Shown piece after piece: positions 10,302 to 22,199 of a DNA stretch of 64,000 nucleotides. Positions within the stretch are counted from its first letter, which is position 1, and each line of letters starts with the position of its first letter. The notes beneath the pieces were generated by a model. That model saw nothing but the letters and a program-made list of their open reading frames with translations, was not told the DNA's origin and made no database searches. Made by a program: the position numbers and the translations under genes. The stretch is from Geosiphon pyriformis (Eukaryota; Glomeromycota; Glomeromycetes; Archaeosporales; Geosiphonaceae): assembly GCA_016748015.1 (NCBI GenBank), contig JAAOMT010000009.1:1713020-1777019 (forward strand), in the 5' to 3' direction.

Positions 10302-13300
10302 TTAGTAAAGATCATCAAAGATTGAAAATACGTCTTTTTTCACCCGTTTTATCTCGGGAGTCTCTGAGGTTTCATGTTGTGGTGATGACGGTGGAGGTGG
10401 GGTTGAATAACGAGACTTCGCAATACTAGATATTTTTTTGTTCAATGAGAGCATCGTGTGCTATATGAAACGAGTGTTAATATTGGTAAGAGAGAATCAT
10501 CTATGCTGAAATGTAAATAAATATGTACCCGAAGTCCAAGGAGACCCTCAATGAAATTATCAAGCATTGCATCCATTGTAGACAGTGTTGTAGGAACATT
10601 CAGGGTTGCCATTTCAGCGAAAAAGTAAAATTTGGAATGATAATCATATGAAAGCGAATAGACAGACCAATGGTGTCCTATCCATGTGTTATGCCAGGTA
10701 AACATTTTAGAGGCATTAGCAGAAAATCAATAAAAAGGCTACATGTTTCATACCTGAAACCTGAACTCCAATCGTAAAAATCCCAGTAAAATCATCTTTC
10801 GTGAAATAAAGCCTATCACGAAAATAGTCTAGCATATCCTTAAGTTCGATTTTAAGGGCTGTGTGATCCGAACGCAGCTTCACATCATCCACATGCATTT
10901 CGGTATTTCCTACTTCAGTTGACATTAATTCGACCCCATAATCACGCAGTTCTAACATCATGTCTACTTGGGTGGAATCACTGTTAAGCTTCGTATAGTC
11001 AGCATGGATCTTTCTTCTTTTTCGAGACGAAACTGCCTTGGAGGACTTTTCAATCCTGAAGATATTCGAAGTTCATTATTAACTGCCCAATCAAGTAACT
11101 CGAGACGACATACCAAAATATACGGAAGCGGCCACTATCAAACTCTTCGAACAGATCACCCAGTAGAGGCGACAGGATCTTTACAATATAATCGCGTTCC
11201 CTGAGAGGGCCTGCCAAGACGTTCACTTCACGCCTGATACATTTATGGCTATAAAGAAGTCAGCATTTGTAAATTATGGAGCAAACACTCTAAAACATAA
11301 CTTACAAGAAGGAGACAATTTGGGAAGCCAACTTCCCATCCTCTGAATTAATACTTTCTAGTTGAACTTCCCATTTCTTGAGATCATCACAAGTTCTCTA
11401 TACATAATCATTAAAAATCCAACTTATTTTTTATACTTCGAAAATAAATAACAAATCCAGAGGTTATAAGTTACCAAATCTGATGTTTTCCTAAAGAAAT
11501 CTGTAACTCTCTTATCGATTTTATTCTTTAGCAATTTTTTCTGACATGACCTTACCAATGCTGACTTATCATCAGATTTCAGGATTCTTGTCCATTCAAC
11601 CATAGTCCAGTTTGTAAGGTCAATAATCCGAGATTCAATAGCTCTGTAAGTTACATAATATTAATTTGTCCACATCAAGTTTGGGCTGATATCACACAAT
11701 ACACATCCAATGACTTACTGTACTTTGATTTCACTCTTCTTCAGCCGGTCCATTACCAACTCCCAGATCTCTTCTAGGCTTTTATCAGACAAAATTATCT
11801 GAAAAATCAGTGCGAGAGTTACTTACAAATTTAAATAGATGTACACTTAACATAATCAAAGCTTACAATCTCGTTGGCATTCTTCTCAATAGTAGTTAAA
11901 TCGTCTATATCAGTTATGTTACCAGGTTTTTTCTCCGTATCGAGCAACTAAATGAAAATAAAGGATTATGTTCAGCACCAAATTCATATTTGATAATAAA
12001 CTTGCATTTTTCCTATACCCAATCAACTCGGTCGTTGTCAGTATCAGTTGAAACTGTTTCGGCTAATTTCTGTTCCAATATATGATCAATTTCCTCGTTC
12101 ACGATCTGTGGACCAGTTTCTTTATCCGTAGTGGCACTATCCAAAACATCACTTGCGTATCTTAGCTGTTAACGTATATGTAGCAATGGATTTTAACATA
12201 TATATATAATATCAGCCAAAAAACAATTACAGACCTGTCTCTGCTTTGGTCGCTGGGTTTTCCAGAATCCTGAGACGCCCGTTGAATCTTTCTCAGCCTC
12301 AAAGTGAAAGTACAAAATATTAGTCTGCTAGAGTGTGTAAGTACAGGAGCTTTCATGAAACTCTATAACCAGGGACGTAGCCTATGCGACAAGACGGCGA
12401 GCATTAACACCCACAGGAGGACGTAGCTCACACTCACCGGACCAAGGCGTAGTCGGTCGGCTATGCGGGTGTCAAAATGAAAGCTCACTGTACTAATATT
12501 AGACAAACAACAAGTAAATACTTGGAACGTCTTTTGGCAATTTAACGCCTGTTCACAACGATCTCTCGATCATGAAACTCTATAACCAACAAGACGGGAC
12601 GTAGCCATCTATCGGGTTATAGAATCAGGGCGAGCCTTAACACCCACAGGAGGACGTAGCTCACACTCACCGGACCAAGGCGTAGTCGGTCGGCTATGCG
12701 GGTGTCAACATGAAAGCTCACTGTACTAATATTAGACAAACAACAAGTAAATACTTGGAACGTCTTTTGGCAATTTAACGCCTGTTCACAACGATCTCTC
12801 GATCATGAAACTCTATAACCAACAAGACGGGACGTAGCCATCTATCGGGTTATAGAATCAGGGCGAGCCTTAACACCCACAGGAGGACGTAGCTCACACT
12901 CACCGGACCAAGGCGTAGTCGGTCGGCTATGCGGGTGTCAACATGAAAGCTCACTGTACTAATATTAGACAAACAACAAGTAAATACTTGGAACGTCTTT
13001 TGGCAGTTTAACGCCTGTTCACAACGATCTCTCGATCATGAAACTCTATAACCAACAAGACGGGACGTAGCCATCTATCGGGTTATAGAATCAGGGCGAG
13101 CCTTAACACCCACAGGAGGACGTAGCTCACACTCACCGGACCAAGGCGTAGTCGGTCGGCTATGCGGGTGTCAACATGAAAGCTCACTGTACTAATATTA
13201 GACAAACAACAAGTAAATACTTGGAACGTCTTTTGGCAGTTTAACGCCTGTTCACAACGATCTCTCGATCATGAAACTCTATAACCAACAAGACGGGACG

Positions 13301-14659
13301 TAGCCATCTATCGGGTTATAGAATCAGGGCGAGCCNNNNNNNNNNNNNNNNNNNNNNNNNNNNNNNNNNNNNNNNNNNNNNNNNNNNNNNNNNNNNNNNN
13401 NNNNNNNNNNNNNNNNNNNNNNNNNNNNNNNNNNNNNNNNNNNNNNNNNNNNNNNNNNNNNNNNNNNNNNNNNNNNNNNNNNNNNNNNNNNNNNNNNNNN
13501 NNNNNNNNNNNNNNNNNNNNNNNNNNNNNNNNNNNNNNNNNNNNNNNNNNNNNNNNNNNNNNNNNNNNNNNNNNNNNNNNNNNNNNNNNNNNNNNNNNNN
13601 NNNNNNNNNNNNNNNNNNNNNNNNNNNNNNNNNNNNNNNNNNNNNNNNNNNNNNNNNNNNNNNNNNNNNNNNNNNNNNNNNNNNNNNNNNNNNNNNNNNN
13701 NNNNNNNNNNNNNNNNNNNNNNNNNNNNNNNNNNNNNNNNNNNNNNNNNNNNNNNNNNNNNNNNNNNNNNNNNNNNNNNNNNNNNNNNNNNNNNNNNNNN
13801 NNNNNNNNNNNNNNNNNNNNNNNNNNNNNNNNNNNNNNNNNNNNNNNNNNNNNNNNNNNNNNNNNNNNNNNNNNNNNNNNNNNNNNNNNNNNNNNNNNNN
13901 NNNNNNNNNNNNNNNNNNNNNNNNNNNNNNNNNNNNNNNNNNNNNNNNNNNNNNNNNNNNNNNNNNNNNNNNNNNNNNNNNNNNNNNNNNNNNNNNNNNN
14001 NNNNNNNNNNNNNNNNNNNNNNNNNNNNNNNNNNNNNNNNNNNNNNNNNNNNNNNNNNNNNNNNNNNNNNNNNNNNNNNNNNNNNNNNNNNNNNNNNNNN
14101 NNNNNNNNNNNNNNNNNNNNNNNNNNNNNNNNNNNNNNNNNNNNNNNNNNAAGGCGTAGTCGGTCGGCTATGCGGGTGTCAACATGAAAGCTCACTGTAC
14201 TAATATTAGACAAACAACAAGTAAATACTTGGAACGTCTTTTGGCAATTTAACGCCTGTTCACAACGATCTCTCGATCATGAAACTCTATAACCAACAAG
14301 ACGGGACGTAGCCATCTATCGGGTTATAGAATCAGGGCGAGCCTTAACACCCACAGGAGGACGTAGCTCACACTCACCGGACCAAGGCGTAGTCGGTCGG
14401 CTATGCGGGTGTCAACATGAAAGCTCACTGTACTAATATTAGACAAACAACAAATAAATACTTGGAACGTCTTTTGGCAGTTTAACGCCTGTTCACGATC
14501 TCTGGAATTCTCGCCTGTCACAATATAAGCGAGGTTCTTTATGTACATTCTATGCTCAATTTCTTTGTTGCCTGTAAAGGAATCGGAGCGTTCCCGGAAG
14601 TTGAGGTAACCTAGCAAGCTCCATGTTGTGTTTTTGAAGTAATCCGAGACAACAGACAT
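10302..14659 (-). CDS. Multi-exon fungal protein of unknown function (possible PD-(D/E)XK-like fold)
   Basis: Minus-strand exons: 14378-14659 (tentative), 12235-12327, 12019-12165, 11867-11947, 11719-11798, 11475-11643, 11306-11397, 11114-11233, 10754-11055, 10529-10677 and 10302-10460 with TAA. The nine introns from 12234 down are 58-77 bp and GT-AG, and every splice phase closes, giving 431 codons after the 12235-12327 exon. With the two upstream exons it would be about 556 residues. Features: a charged helical middle (WTRILKSDDKSALVRSC), then a segment with TQVDMMLELRDYGVELMSTE-VG, then HHWSVYSLSYDYHSKF and a Pro-rich tail (STPPPPSSPQ). It resembles a large family of Glomeromycotina hypothetical proteins. 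The spacing of Asp and E-x-G recalls PD-(D/E)XK nucleases with Lys replaced, which is inference only. The first exon is joined across the tandem array by phase agreement alone. Confidence 0.75.
12354..14503. repeat. 233-bp tandem array
   Basis: The string CATGAAACTCTATAACC recurs at 12354, 12571, 12804, 13037, 13270 and 14278. Spacing is exactly 233 bp between the second and fifth copies; the first unit is shorter (217 bp) and diverged. Units differ by only a few bases (for example TTTGGCAATTTAACG versus TTTGGCAGTTTAACG), so the array is young or homogenised. Each unit, read on the minus strand, contains a good splice donor (GGTCCG|GTGAGT). 233 is not a multiple of 3, so it cannot encode a continuous repeat protein. 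It lies inside the putative first intron of the minus-strand gene. Confidence 0.95.
13336..14150. other. Assembly gap (815 N) within the tandem array
   Basis: A run of N flanked on both sides by the same 233-bp repeat. The distance between repeat landmarks across the gap (13270 to 14278, 1008 bp) is not a multiple of 233, so the gap length is only an estimate. Any open frame drawn across it is an artefact. Confidence 0.98.
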
Positions 14660-14789
14660 TGTGGTCTGAAAAAAAGGAAATGTCGTGTACTCTGGGAATC
14701 AAAACACGGGATTTATTTTCCAAGCCATCGCAAGCTGCATCTGTTGACCAATAGAAATTTACCATCTACTGTATATCAATAGTAATCAG

Positions 14790-15237
14790 ATGATCTGCAC
14801 GAAGTCAAAGTTTTATAATAATAAAATTTCTTCTTCAAATCTAATTGTAATTATGAAAAAAAAACTTCTATTAACATACTGGTTTTTTAAAATTGGCAAA
14901 AAATTAGATCTACAAACATTATACATAAACAATAACAAACAAATATTTAACAAAAAAGCTCTTAACAAATAAAAAAAATTGTCAGAAAAAACAATCTAAT
15001 AGTATACTACAAGACAATATACTAATTATACTCAGTATTTAAATGCTATTCAATTATATTATTAAACAATTTATTAAAAACTATTATAGTTAATAATATA
15101 GAACAAATAACAAATTTTTAGTTTAAAAAATTACAAAAAGCAATATTTAATATAATAATTAAATATTATATTAAAAAAATAATTTTTAAAGATACATATA
15201 ATTTTACAGAAACTCAATTTTAAAAAAGAAAAAATAA
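14790..15237 (+). pseudogene. Remnant of the 3' ORF of a C-type Ty3 element
   Basis: AT-drifted sequence aligning to 55575-55955 of element C, just before its 3' LTR. The encoded LTYWFFKIGKKLDLQTLY here corresponds to PAYWFYKIGEQLDLKTLY there, and the similarity continues to CTCAATTTTAAAAA directly before the LTR. Left of about 14785 the match ends, so the element is truncated. It is an independent copy showing that this 3' ORF belongs to the element family. Confidence 0.8.
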
Positions 15238-16155
15238 TGTTATTCAAATAAAAAAACCAATCCAAAACTATTAAAAGAACATAATTATTATGTGATAATA
15301 TAAAAAAACATAATAATATAAAATAATATACAATAATACAAAATAATTAATAATAATATAGAATAACTAGTTATAACATAAAAAACAAAGCAATAGCTAA
15401 AATAATAAGCAATAGTTAGTAATAACAAACAATTAAAAGCAATTTTATAGAACTAGAAAATATATATAAAAATAAGTAGTTTTAGTAGATAAAAAAAACA
15501 AAACAAACAAAAATTAATTCTTTTCTAATATTTTAACTTTAGCCTAATAATTTTGAATTTTATATATTCTTAACCAATTCAATAAAATTTTATTATTTAA
15601 TTCCAAAGAACATAATCTCAATATTTTAATTATTAAAATTGAATTAATTACCTTTTTTACTTTCATTTTAGACTAGATAATATTAATATAAATGCTTTTA
15701 GAATCTTAATAATTTGAACCAATTGCTCTTAATTATAACAATTAACAAATACTAATTTTTTATTTTTATTTTTTCTTTTGTAAAGTAGCAATATTAAAAA
15801 TTAACTGTTTAAGAATAAATTTTATAATAGCCTAATAAAAAAAAGCTTTTTTTAAGTTTGACTATTAACTTTATCTTGTTAGCTTATCAAAAAAGTAAAA
15901 AAATAATGCCGAATTCTAATAACTATATTTACTAGCTTGGAAAAAAATACAATAATAGTTATGTAATTAAAGAAACAATATTTCTGTGTTTTATAACAAA
16001 AAAACTTAATAGATAAAACTTTAAACAAAAAAACTTTTAAAGATTAATAACTTACAATATAACCAAAGCCAATTTATTTAATTTTTATATTGCTCCTATT
16101 ATTAAATTATAAGCACTAAATATTATAACTTAATTTATCAAGTTTATTGATAATA
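15238..16155 (+). repeat. Decayed C-type LTR
   Basis: Aligns from TGTTATTCAAATA to TTGATAATA with the C-element LTR (55956-57053). It includes a decayed form of the 10-bp ATAAC array near 15290-15390 and the AAAGCTTTTTTTAAGTTTG block (AAGCTTCCCCTAAGTTTTGG in C). Differences are overwhelmingly loss of G and C. It lacks insertion S, so the short form seen in the 3' LTR of C is ancestral. Confidence 0.8.
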
Positions 16156-16967
16156 GTATAATTTAAAATTAATTATTTTTTAAATAATGTTTAATTAAAA
16201 CTATTAGTTCTAAATCTTGTAAAATTTAATTTGATAATATTAATAATAATTATATTTCAATTTTGGATATGTGTTATTATTACTAGTTTGATATAATATA
16301 ATTTTAATTGGTTATTATGTATTGTTTTTTTTAATATTTTTTATTTAATCTTAACTTTTATAATTTATTTTATCTGTGATTGAATTTTTTATTTCATTGT
16401 TTTTTAGTTTTAATACAATACAATAATATTTTGTTTTTAATTTTATAGTTAATTATATTATTTTATAATTAGTTATTATGTTTTATTTTTTGTTGTTCTT
16501 GTAATTATTTAATATTTTAAGCTGTTTTTCTTTTTTTATTTTCTAAAGTTTTTATTAACTTATATGTTTTTTTAAGTAGTATTTTATAAAATATTGTTTT
16601 AGTAATATTATTATTTAGATATATTGAAATAATAAGTTTAATTCACAATATAACTTTTTTTTATAAATTAATTTAAATAGTATAAATTTTATAGTGTTTT
16701 GTTTTAATGTTTTATATATTAGTAATACTGTTCAAATAAATAAATTCTATTTTTTTCTATGTTTATTGTTAATTTTGGTTAGTGTTTTATATAATATATG
16801 ATTAAATTATTTAATTTAAATTTTTGGCTTAGTTTATTTAATATATTGTTTAAAAATATATACTTTAATCTAATGACAGTTTTTATAAATATTTATATAA
16901 CAAATTAAGTTTTTATGTTGTTATAAGTAGATTTTTTAAATAAGTTTTAGTAATTTTTGTAACTTAA
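16156..16967 (-). mobile_element. Antisense Ty3 integrase debris
   Basis: Rich in T on the plus strand and alignable, with heavy AT drift, to the antisense integrase region of T1. For example AATATATTGTTTAAAAATATATACTTTAATC corresponds to T1 sequence near 757-790. It covers the integrase C-terminus to mid core and is cut off by the 5' LTR of G2. No intact frame remains. Confidence 0.55.
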
Positions 16968-17941
16968 TGCTATTATTAGTAGCATTTTAGTCATTAATTA
17001 ACATAAAATTATTTTTATAATTTTTATTATTAATTAGCATATATTATTATTATTTTAATTATTACTTATTATTTAATCAAAACTATTAAATATTACTATT
17101 TAATTAATAATCTAATTTGTACAATAGAAATTAAGATAATTAGATTACACAATACTTCAAACTATATAACATTTAAGAATTCACCAAAATTTGTAAAAAT
17201 TTGTAAAAATAATAAATAGTTTACCAAAATAGTTTATAATTTGTAAAATAATTTATAGTTTATTAAAATATATTTTTAGTTTATTAAAATCATAACAAAA
17301 AGAAAAGTTTAAATTCATAAATTATTATTATAACAAATTATATAAAAAAAGAGCTTTTTTTTTCGAGAAAATATATCTTATCTTATTTTATCTAATTCAG
17401 AATTATTTTATTTTAAAAATACTTTTATTTTTATTAATAAAATAATATTTCAAAAACAATTCATTAACTATTTGTATTTGAAATTTTTTAAAACCCAACT
17501 AATATTTTGAAATTAATTAGTTAACAATTTTATTAATCTGTTAGTAACTTCAGACTTTAACAAAAAACACTTTTCTTAATAAATTTCTATTTTTTTTCTA
17601 TTTTTTTATTTTTTTTATTTTTTTTATTATATATATTAGAGTAGCTTACAGATAAAATTTCTGTAAAAGAGTTAACTTTTACAGCAAAGTAACTACATAT
17701 TTTTAGTAAGCTTTCAGATAAGCAATTTCTGAAAAAAAGTTGACTTTTATTGTAAAGTAACTATACAAATAACTGGCATAAAATTGGCTATTCTATTTAT
17801 AAGTCTAGCAGTTTAAATTATAAGAAATAATTTGAAAATAAATTCAGTTATTAAAAATTTAGCAGCTTTTATTAATAGCAAATTTACAGCAAAATAACAT
17901 AAATAATATTCAAAAAAAGAGACCAAAAATCTTCAGTAATA
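16968..17941 (+). repeat. 5' LTR of G2
   Basis: Matches 26629-27578 throughout, including CACCAAAATTTGTAAAAATTTGTAAAAATAATA, a poly-T/TTTTATT tract and the block ending AAAAAGAGACCAAAAATC. It is followed by TTTGGTATTC, a drifted form of the primer binding site TTTGGTGCTC of element C. Termini are eroded, so both ends are uncertain by a few bases. Confidence 0.8.
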
Positions 17942-17943
17942 TT

Positions 17944-17958
17944 TGGTATTCTTTTATA
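17944..17958 (+). promoter_or_regulatory. Decayed primer binding site of G2
   Basis: TGGTATTCTTTTATA follows the LTR end by two bases. It differs from the TGGTGCTCCCTGTGA of T1 and C mainly by C-to-T and G-to-A changes. Confidence 0.55.
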
Positions 17959-18699
17959 AAAATAACACAGTAATAACAACTTTAAAGTAGTAATTACATT
18001 AGATATAACAACTTTAAAGTATTACCAATTAATTTACACTTATTGTAAACAACAATTTAAAATCCAAAACAGAATTACAGCTTTTAAGAAAACATTTTTT
18101 TAATACATTGAAAACTAAATTAATGATTATTTTTTTGGAAATTACAATATTACAAATGTTAAGCAAAACTTCTTAAAAATCTTATTTACTACTCAAATAA
18201 AAACTCAGAAAACATGAATGCTAATATTTATATTATTTATTTTAAAGAACTTGATTATAATATTATCAAATTTTGTGAAAAAAATATTCTGCTAACTCAT
18301 AATTTATTCTTAAACTTGAGTTTGAATCTGAAACAAGCAAAAAAAACAAACAGAAAAATATGTAACTAATTTATACAATACTCAATACACCAAAAACAAC
18401 TTTTTAATACTTATAAACATTAAAACAAAGAATTAGTTTCAAACTATCACTTTCAAATACACTTTTTTTAGCTTTTTTTGTATAAATTCAAATATTAAAT
18501 TTATTACTTAATTATTTTTCAAGACCAAAAAACTTTATATTATTAAGAAGTTTAATACAACAGTCTAAATAAATTTTTATCAACACAAATTTTCTCAAAT
18601 TTTTAGCAAAGAACCAGAGTAACCACTCTGACAATAACAAAATGACCAAAAATAAAGATACAAAAAAAATAACAACTATTTATATAACAAAAATTACAG

Positions 18700-19460
18700 A
18701 ATTTACAAGAAAAAATACTAATACCAGTTTTTAAAAATAACTTAATAAAGTCTTAAAAGCAAAAAATGCAAATAAATAAAATGCTGCAAAAATGCTCAAA
18801 ACTATTTCTTATTTCTTTCAAAGAATTGTAAGTAAATGGTTTGAAAATCTGGATGTATTTTTTGAAAACTGACAAGCATTTAAAACTGCTTTCTTAAAAC
18901 AATTTACTGATAACAACACTTCTATTATTCTTTAAAACCAATTCTGAAATATTAAGCAAAAACTTTCTAAATTTATTATAATCTATTTCAAGAAATTTAA
19001 CAAACTTTTTAGAAAGATTTAACAATTAAAAACCAATGACTACTATTTTAATGCTTAAATTTTGGATCAATTTATTGCTAACCTGAATGATAAACTAATT
19101 AAGAAAGTTTGTCCACATGTTCCAAAAGATTTAACCACTGTCATTTAACATATTAAGACTTATAAAATAACAATAAAAGAAATTAACTACACAAAACTTG
19201 TCAACTTAGCTATTGAAAAAACCAGTTTAGCAGCTAAAAAAAAAATTAACCAACTAATTAAAAAAGCCAAAAATTATTTTACCAATCAACAACAACAACA
19301 ACAACAAAAGTATTAGTCTTTTTAATAATAATCATCAAGCAATTATCTATCATCATTATTAAGCAGTCAAAACCAAAGCTATTATTATTGTAAAATTCCA
19401 GAACACTAAAAATAAGACTGCAAAAAATTACAACAAAATCAATAAAACAAGAATAATTAA
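18700..19460 (+). pseudogene. gag: G2 gag remnant
   Basis: Frame pieces such as QRIVSKWFENLDVFFEN and FIANLNDKLIKKVCPHVPKDL resemble Ty3 capsid. A Gln run (NQQQQQQQ, about 19290) precedes a decayed zinc knuckle near 19385 (YYYCKIPEH, then DCKK), in which the first Cys reads Tyr. Many in-frame stops. Element C has the same Gln/Asn-rich region before its intact knuckle. Confidence 0.7.
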
Positions 19461-19849
19461 TATTACTTTTTATTACAGCAATCTTATTACCAGTTTTTCT
19501 TATAAATATATTATTTTTTAAGATCTTAATATTAGAACAATTACTATTAATCTGTCCTACAACTAATACAACAACAATATTAGCAATTTTTATAAATATA
19601 ATAATAACAATTATTATCTACATAGCAATATTAAATATCAGTTTAAAGATTGGTTTAACAAAATCAATTCATATCACAAAATTAATTTTTAAACAATAGA
19701 ATTATTCCAATAACTAATTAATTTCTTAAAATACAGTTTAACAGAGACCCAATTATTTTCACATCCAATTTAACTATTTAAAAATACTTAAAGAACAAAA
19801 TTTTTATTAACAAAATTTTTTCAACAATAATCACACTATTCTACTAGCC

Positions 19850-20420
19850 AAAATTGCTAAAAATACCAATCTTTTTAATATTTTTCTATTTAAATTCGAA
19901 ACAAATAAATTATCATTCTTGCTTAACAATATAACAGTCAATAAACAAAAAGCAATTATAGTTATATACACTAAAGCTAAAATAGAAGGAAAACAAATTC
20001 AATTAATCTTAAATAGTAGATTTACTAAAAGTATTATTATTTACTAATTGATGCAATAGTTTAAACAAAGTGTGGATAGACCAGTCCAAACAGTTATTGT
20101 CATAACTAATAGTATAAAAAAGACTTTAGTTAAAGAAATTGACAATTTTCTATTTATTATTAACAGAATTACTATTTCAATAAAAGTTTTAATCATGAAT
20201 ATACTTTAATATTAAGCTCTATTTAAAAACAATTAACTTTTTAAAGCCAATACAAATCTAGACTAGAAAACTCAAGAATTCAAAATTTTATATCAAAAAC
20301 AATATATCTAAGTATTTATTATATGTAATATTTTCAACAACAATCCGAAAAAGCCCTAGTATTTAAATTTAAAAAAAAAGAAGAAAAATCAATTATCAAG
20401 ACTTAGATTAATATTCAATT
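19850..20420 (+). pseudogene. G2 protease remnant
   Basis: LILNSRFTKSIII near 20010-20045 stands where element C has LILDSGSAGSIIT, so the catalytic Asp codon is now Asn and Gly is Arg, both by single G-to-A steps. The flanking segment KKTLVKEIDNFLFIINRI matches TKTPIGEIDNFPFEINGI of element C. Dead copy. Confidence 0.7.
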
Positions 20421-20559
20421 GGGCTAAGAAAACAGAACAGTTATTCGAAACATCTACATTATAATTAATATTATTATGGCCCAAAGAAACCAGCCAACAA
20501 TTTATCTCTATAATTAAACTAGTTAATAATTAATATGTCTTATATTTAAAACCAGAACC

Positions 20560-20860
20560 AAAAAACCAACCACCATATATTTTACTTAAATACAGAGACT
20601 ATAACAAAAAGCTTTTATTTATGAAAGTTTGTATATTATTTAAAAAAGAATATAAAACTTGCACTTGCTATTACTGTAAGACCTGCCACCAAAAACGATT
20701 TGGCAATTCAAAATAAAATAGAAAATAGGATAACACACTTTGCCTTATATGTGAAAAATTACTATTTAAAAAATACAATTAGATTAATATTGCAATAAAA
20801 AGAGGAATATGTAATTAAACTTGCTAATATGTTTTGGTAATTTCTAAGAAAGTCAGACAA
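20560..20860 (+). pseudogene. G2 Cys-rich module
   Basis: In one frame: CTCYYCKTCHQKRFG, then NTLCLICEKLL, then RGICN and TC. Element C has YYCRLCLLERFG, HMLCFACGKIL and RGGTCNEAC at the same place. The cysteines are the best preserved residues in an otherwise eroded stretch, pointing to a zinc-binding module in the ancestor. Confidence 0.65.
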
Positions 20861-21700
20861 AAAACACTTTTTAAGACAATATACAATAGTGTTCTTAACA
20901 AACTTTATTATTATCTACATAATACCAAAAAGATTTATGATTCTGTTATAGTTTTAATTAATAAAGCCACCCAAAAAAATGTTTGTCAAATAAAAGAAGC
21001 AGAATATATTGAATATATAATGAAATTAGCTGGATTTAATTATAAAAATAAAGTAAAAACCTACTACTAAATTACAAATTATGTCTATTTAACCAAAGAA
21101 ACTTAAATTCAATAATTAAAGCAAATAAATATTTAATTACGTAAAGAATATATCATGTCTTGTAATAACAAATGGTATCTAAAATGCTATGTTTTTAATA
21201 TTTTCTTGTCCAGTAAAAATAACAAATACAAAATTAAATTTAAAAAACCTAAGTCTAAAAAAAAAATTACAACTTTGATTTATCTTATTAAAAATCAGCC
21301 TGTTATACAACTCAGATACTTTAATAACAATGAACAAAGAATAAAATCCAAAAAAGTTTATAAAATTGATGCAGAATATAATTTACAATATTCAAGAAAA
21401 GATACTTTGGTCTTTCAATTTAAGTTCCTAACAAAAATCAATCTCAAAATTGCTCTTAAAATTTTACTATAAGTAATGATTCAAATTGCTTCTCAATTAT
21501 TTTTGACTAGTAAAAAAATTAATATTAGAAAAAGAATTATAAATACAAGATATATTAGAAATATTACAATTATATTATAAAATAAAACCAAAAAACCATT
21601 AAAAATTGAACATACTAAAAAGATTGCTCAAGTTATTTATTTATTCTTAATTAACATTTTGGGTTTGCAATTAGTTAATTACAAAGAACAATTAAGCAAA
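20834..21700 (+). pseudogene. G2 linker and dUTPase remnant
   Basis: Frame pieces 20834-21070 and 21155-21472 lead into a decayed dUTPase. Motif 1 appears as KIDAEYNLQYS (about 21361). After a stop, MIQIASQLFLTSKKINIR (motif 2 region) and RIINTRYIRNITIIL (motif 3, G-x-ID-x-x-Y in working enzymes) follow. Motif 4 appears as KKIAQVIYL (about 21617). Order and spacing agree with element C. dUTPase hydrolyses dUTP to dUMP; this copy cannot fold into an enzyme. Confidence 0.75.
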
Positions 21701-22199
21701 AGTAAAAAAAAACCCAAAGTTTTTGGTTTAATTAAACAATTCACAGTTTTAGTTAATATAGTTCTTAATATACAGAATAAATCTTACCAAATTTTTTGAC
21801 TTTTTCAACCAATTATTATTTTATTTTTTAAAAAACATTATAAAATTTACATATGCCCAAAATTTACAATTATTTAACAGATTTTCAAATCAAATAAACA
21901 AATTTGTCTGCAGCATAAAATCTTAATTCTAAATGTTTATATTCCAAAGAAATAAAAAATTTTGAGTTATATTTTACAATTCTAACAACTACTCTATTGT
22001 TTTATTAAATAAATTAAAAATCAAAATCATACATAGCAACATTTTTTAGGATAAAACTCCTTAAATTGTTTCTAATTTTATTGAAATTGTGAGATATACT
22101 CTTTTCTTAAATCCAAGCATTTTTTCTAGCACTAAAAACTACTACATTATAAAAAAAAACTTTAATAAATCAATATAAATCTCTTGGAATTCTAACAAC

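Noticed and set aside
10968-11204. 78-codon plus-strand ORF
   Set aside because: It is antisense to exons 11114-11233 and 10754-11055 and the intron between them in the minus-strand gene, whose splice phases fit well.
13308-14213. 301-codon minus-strand ORF
   Set aside because: It runs through the 815-N gap; only its ends are real sequence, both from the tandem repeat, whose 233-bp period breaks any frame.
12354-14503. Possible CRISPR-like or satellite array
   Set aside because: The units are contiguous 233-bp copies with no unique spacers, and the context is a eukaryotic gene; it is a tandem repeat, not CRISPR. A centromeric satellite is also not supported by so few units inside a gene.
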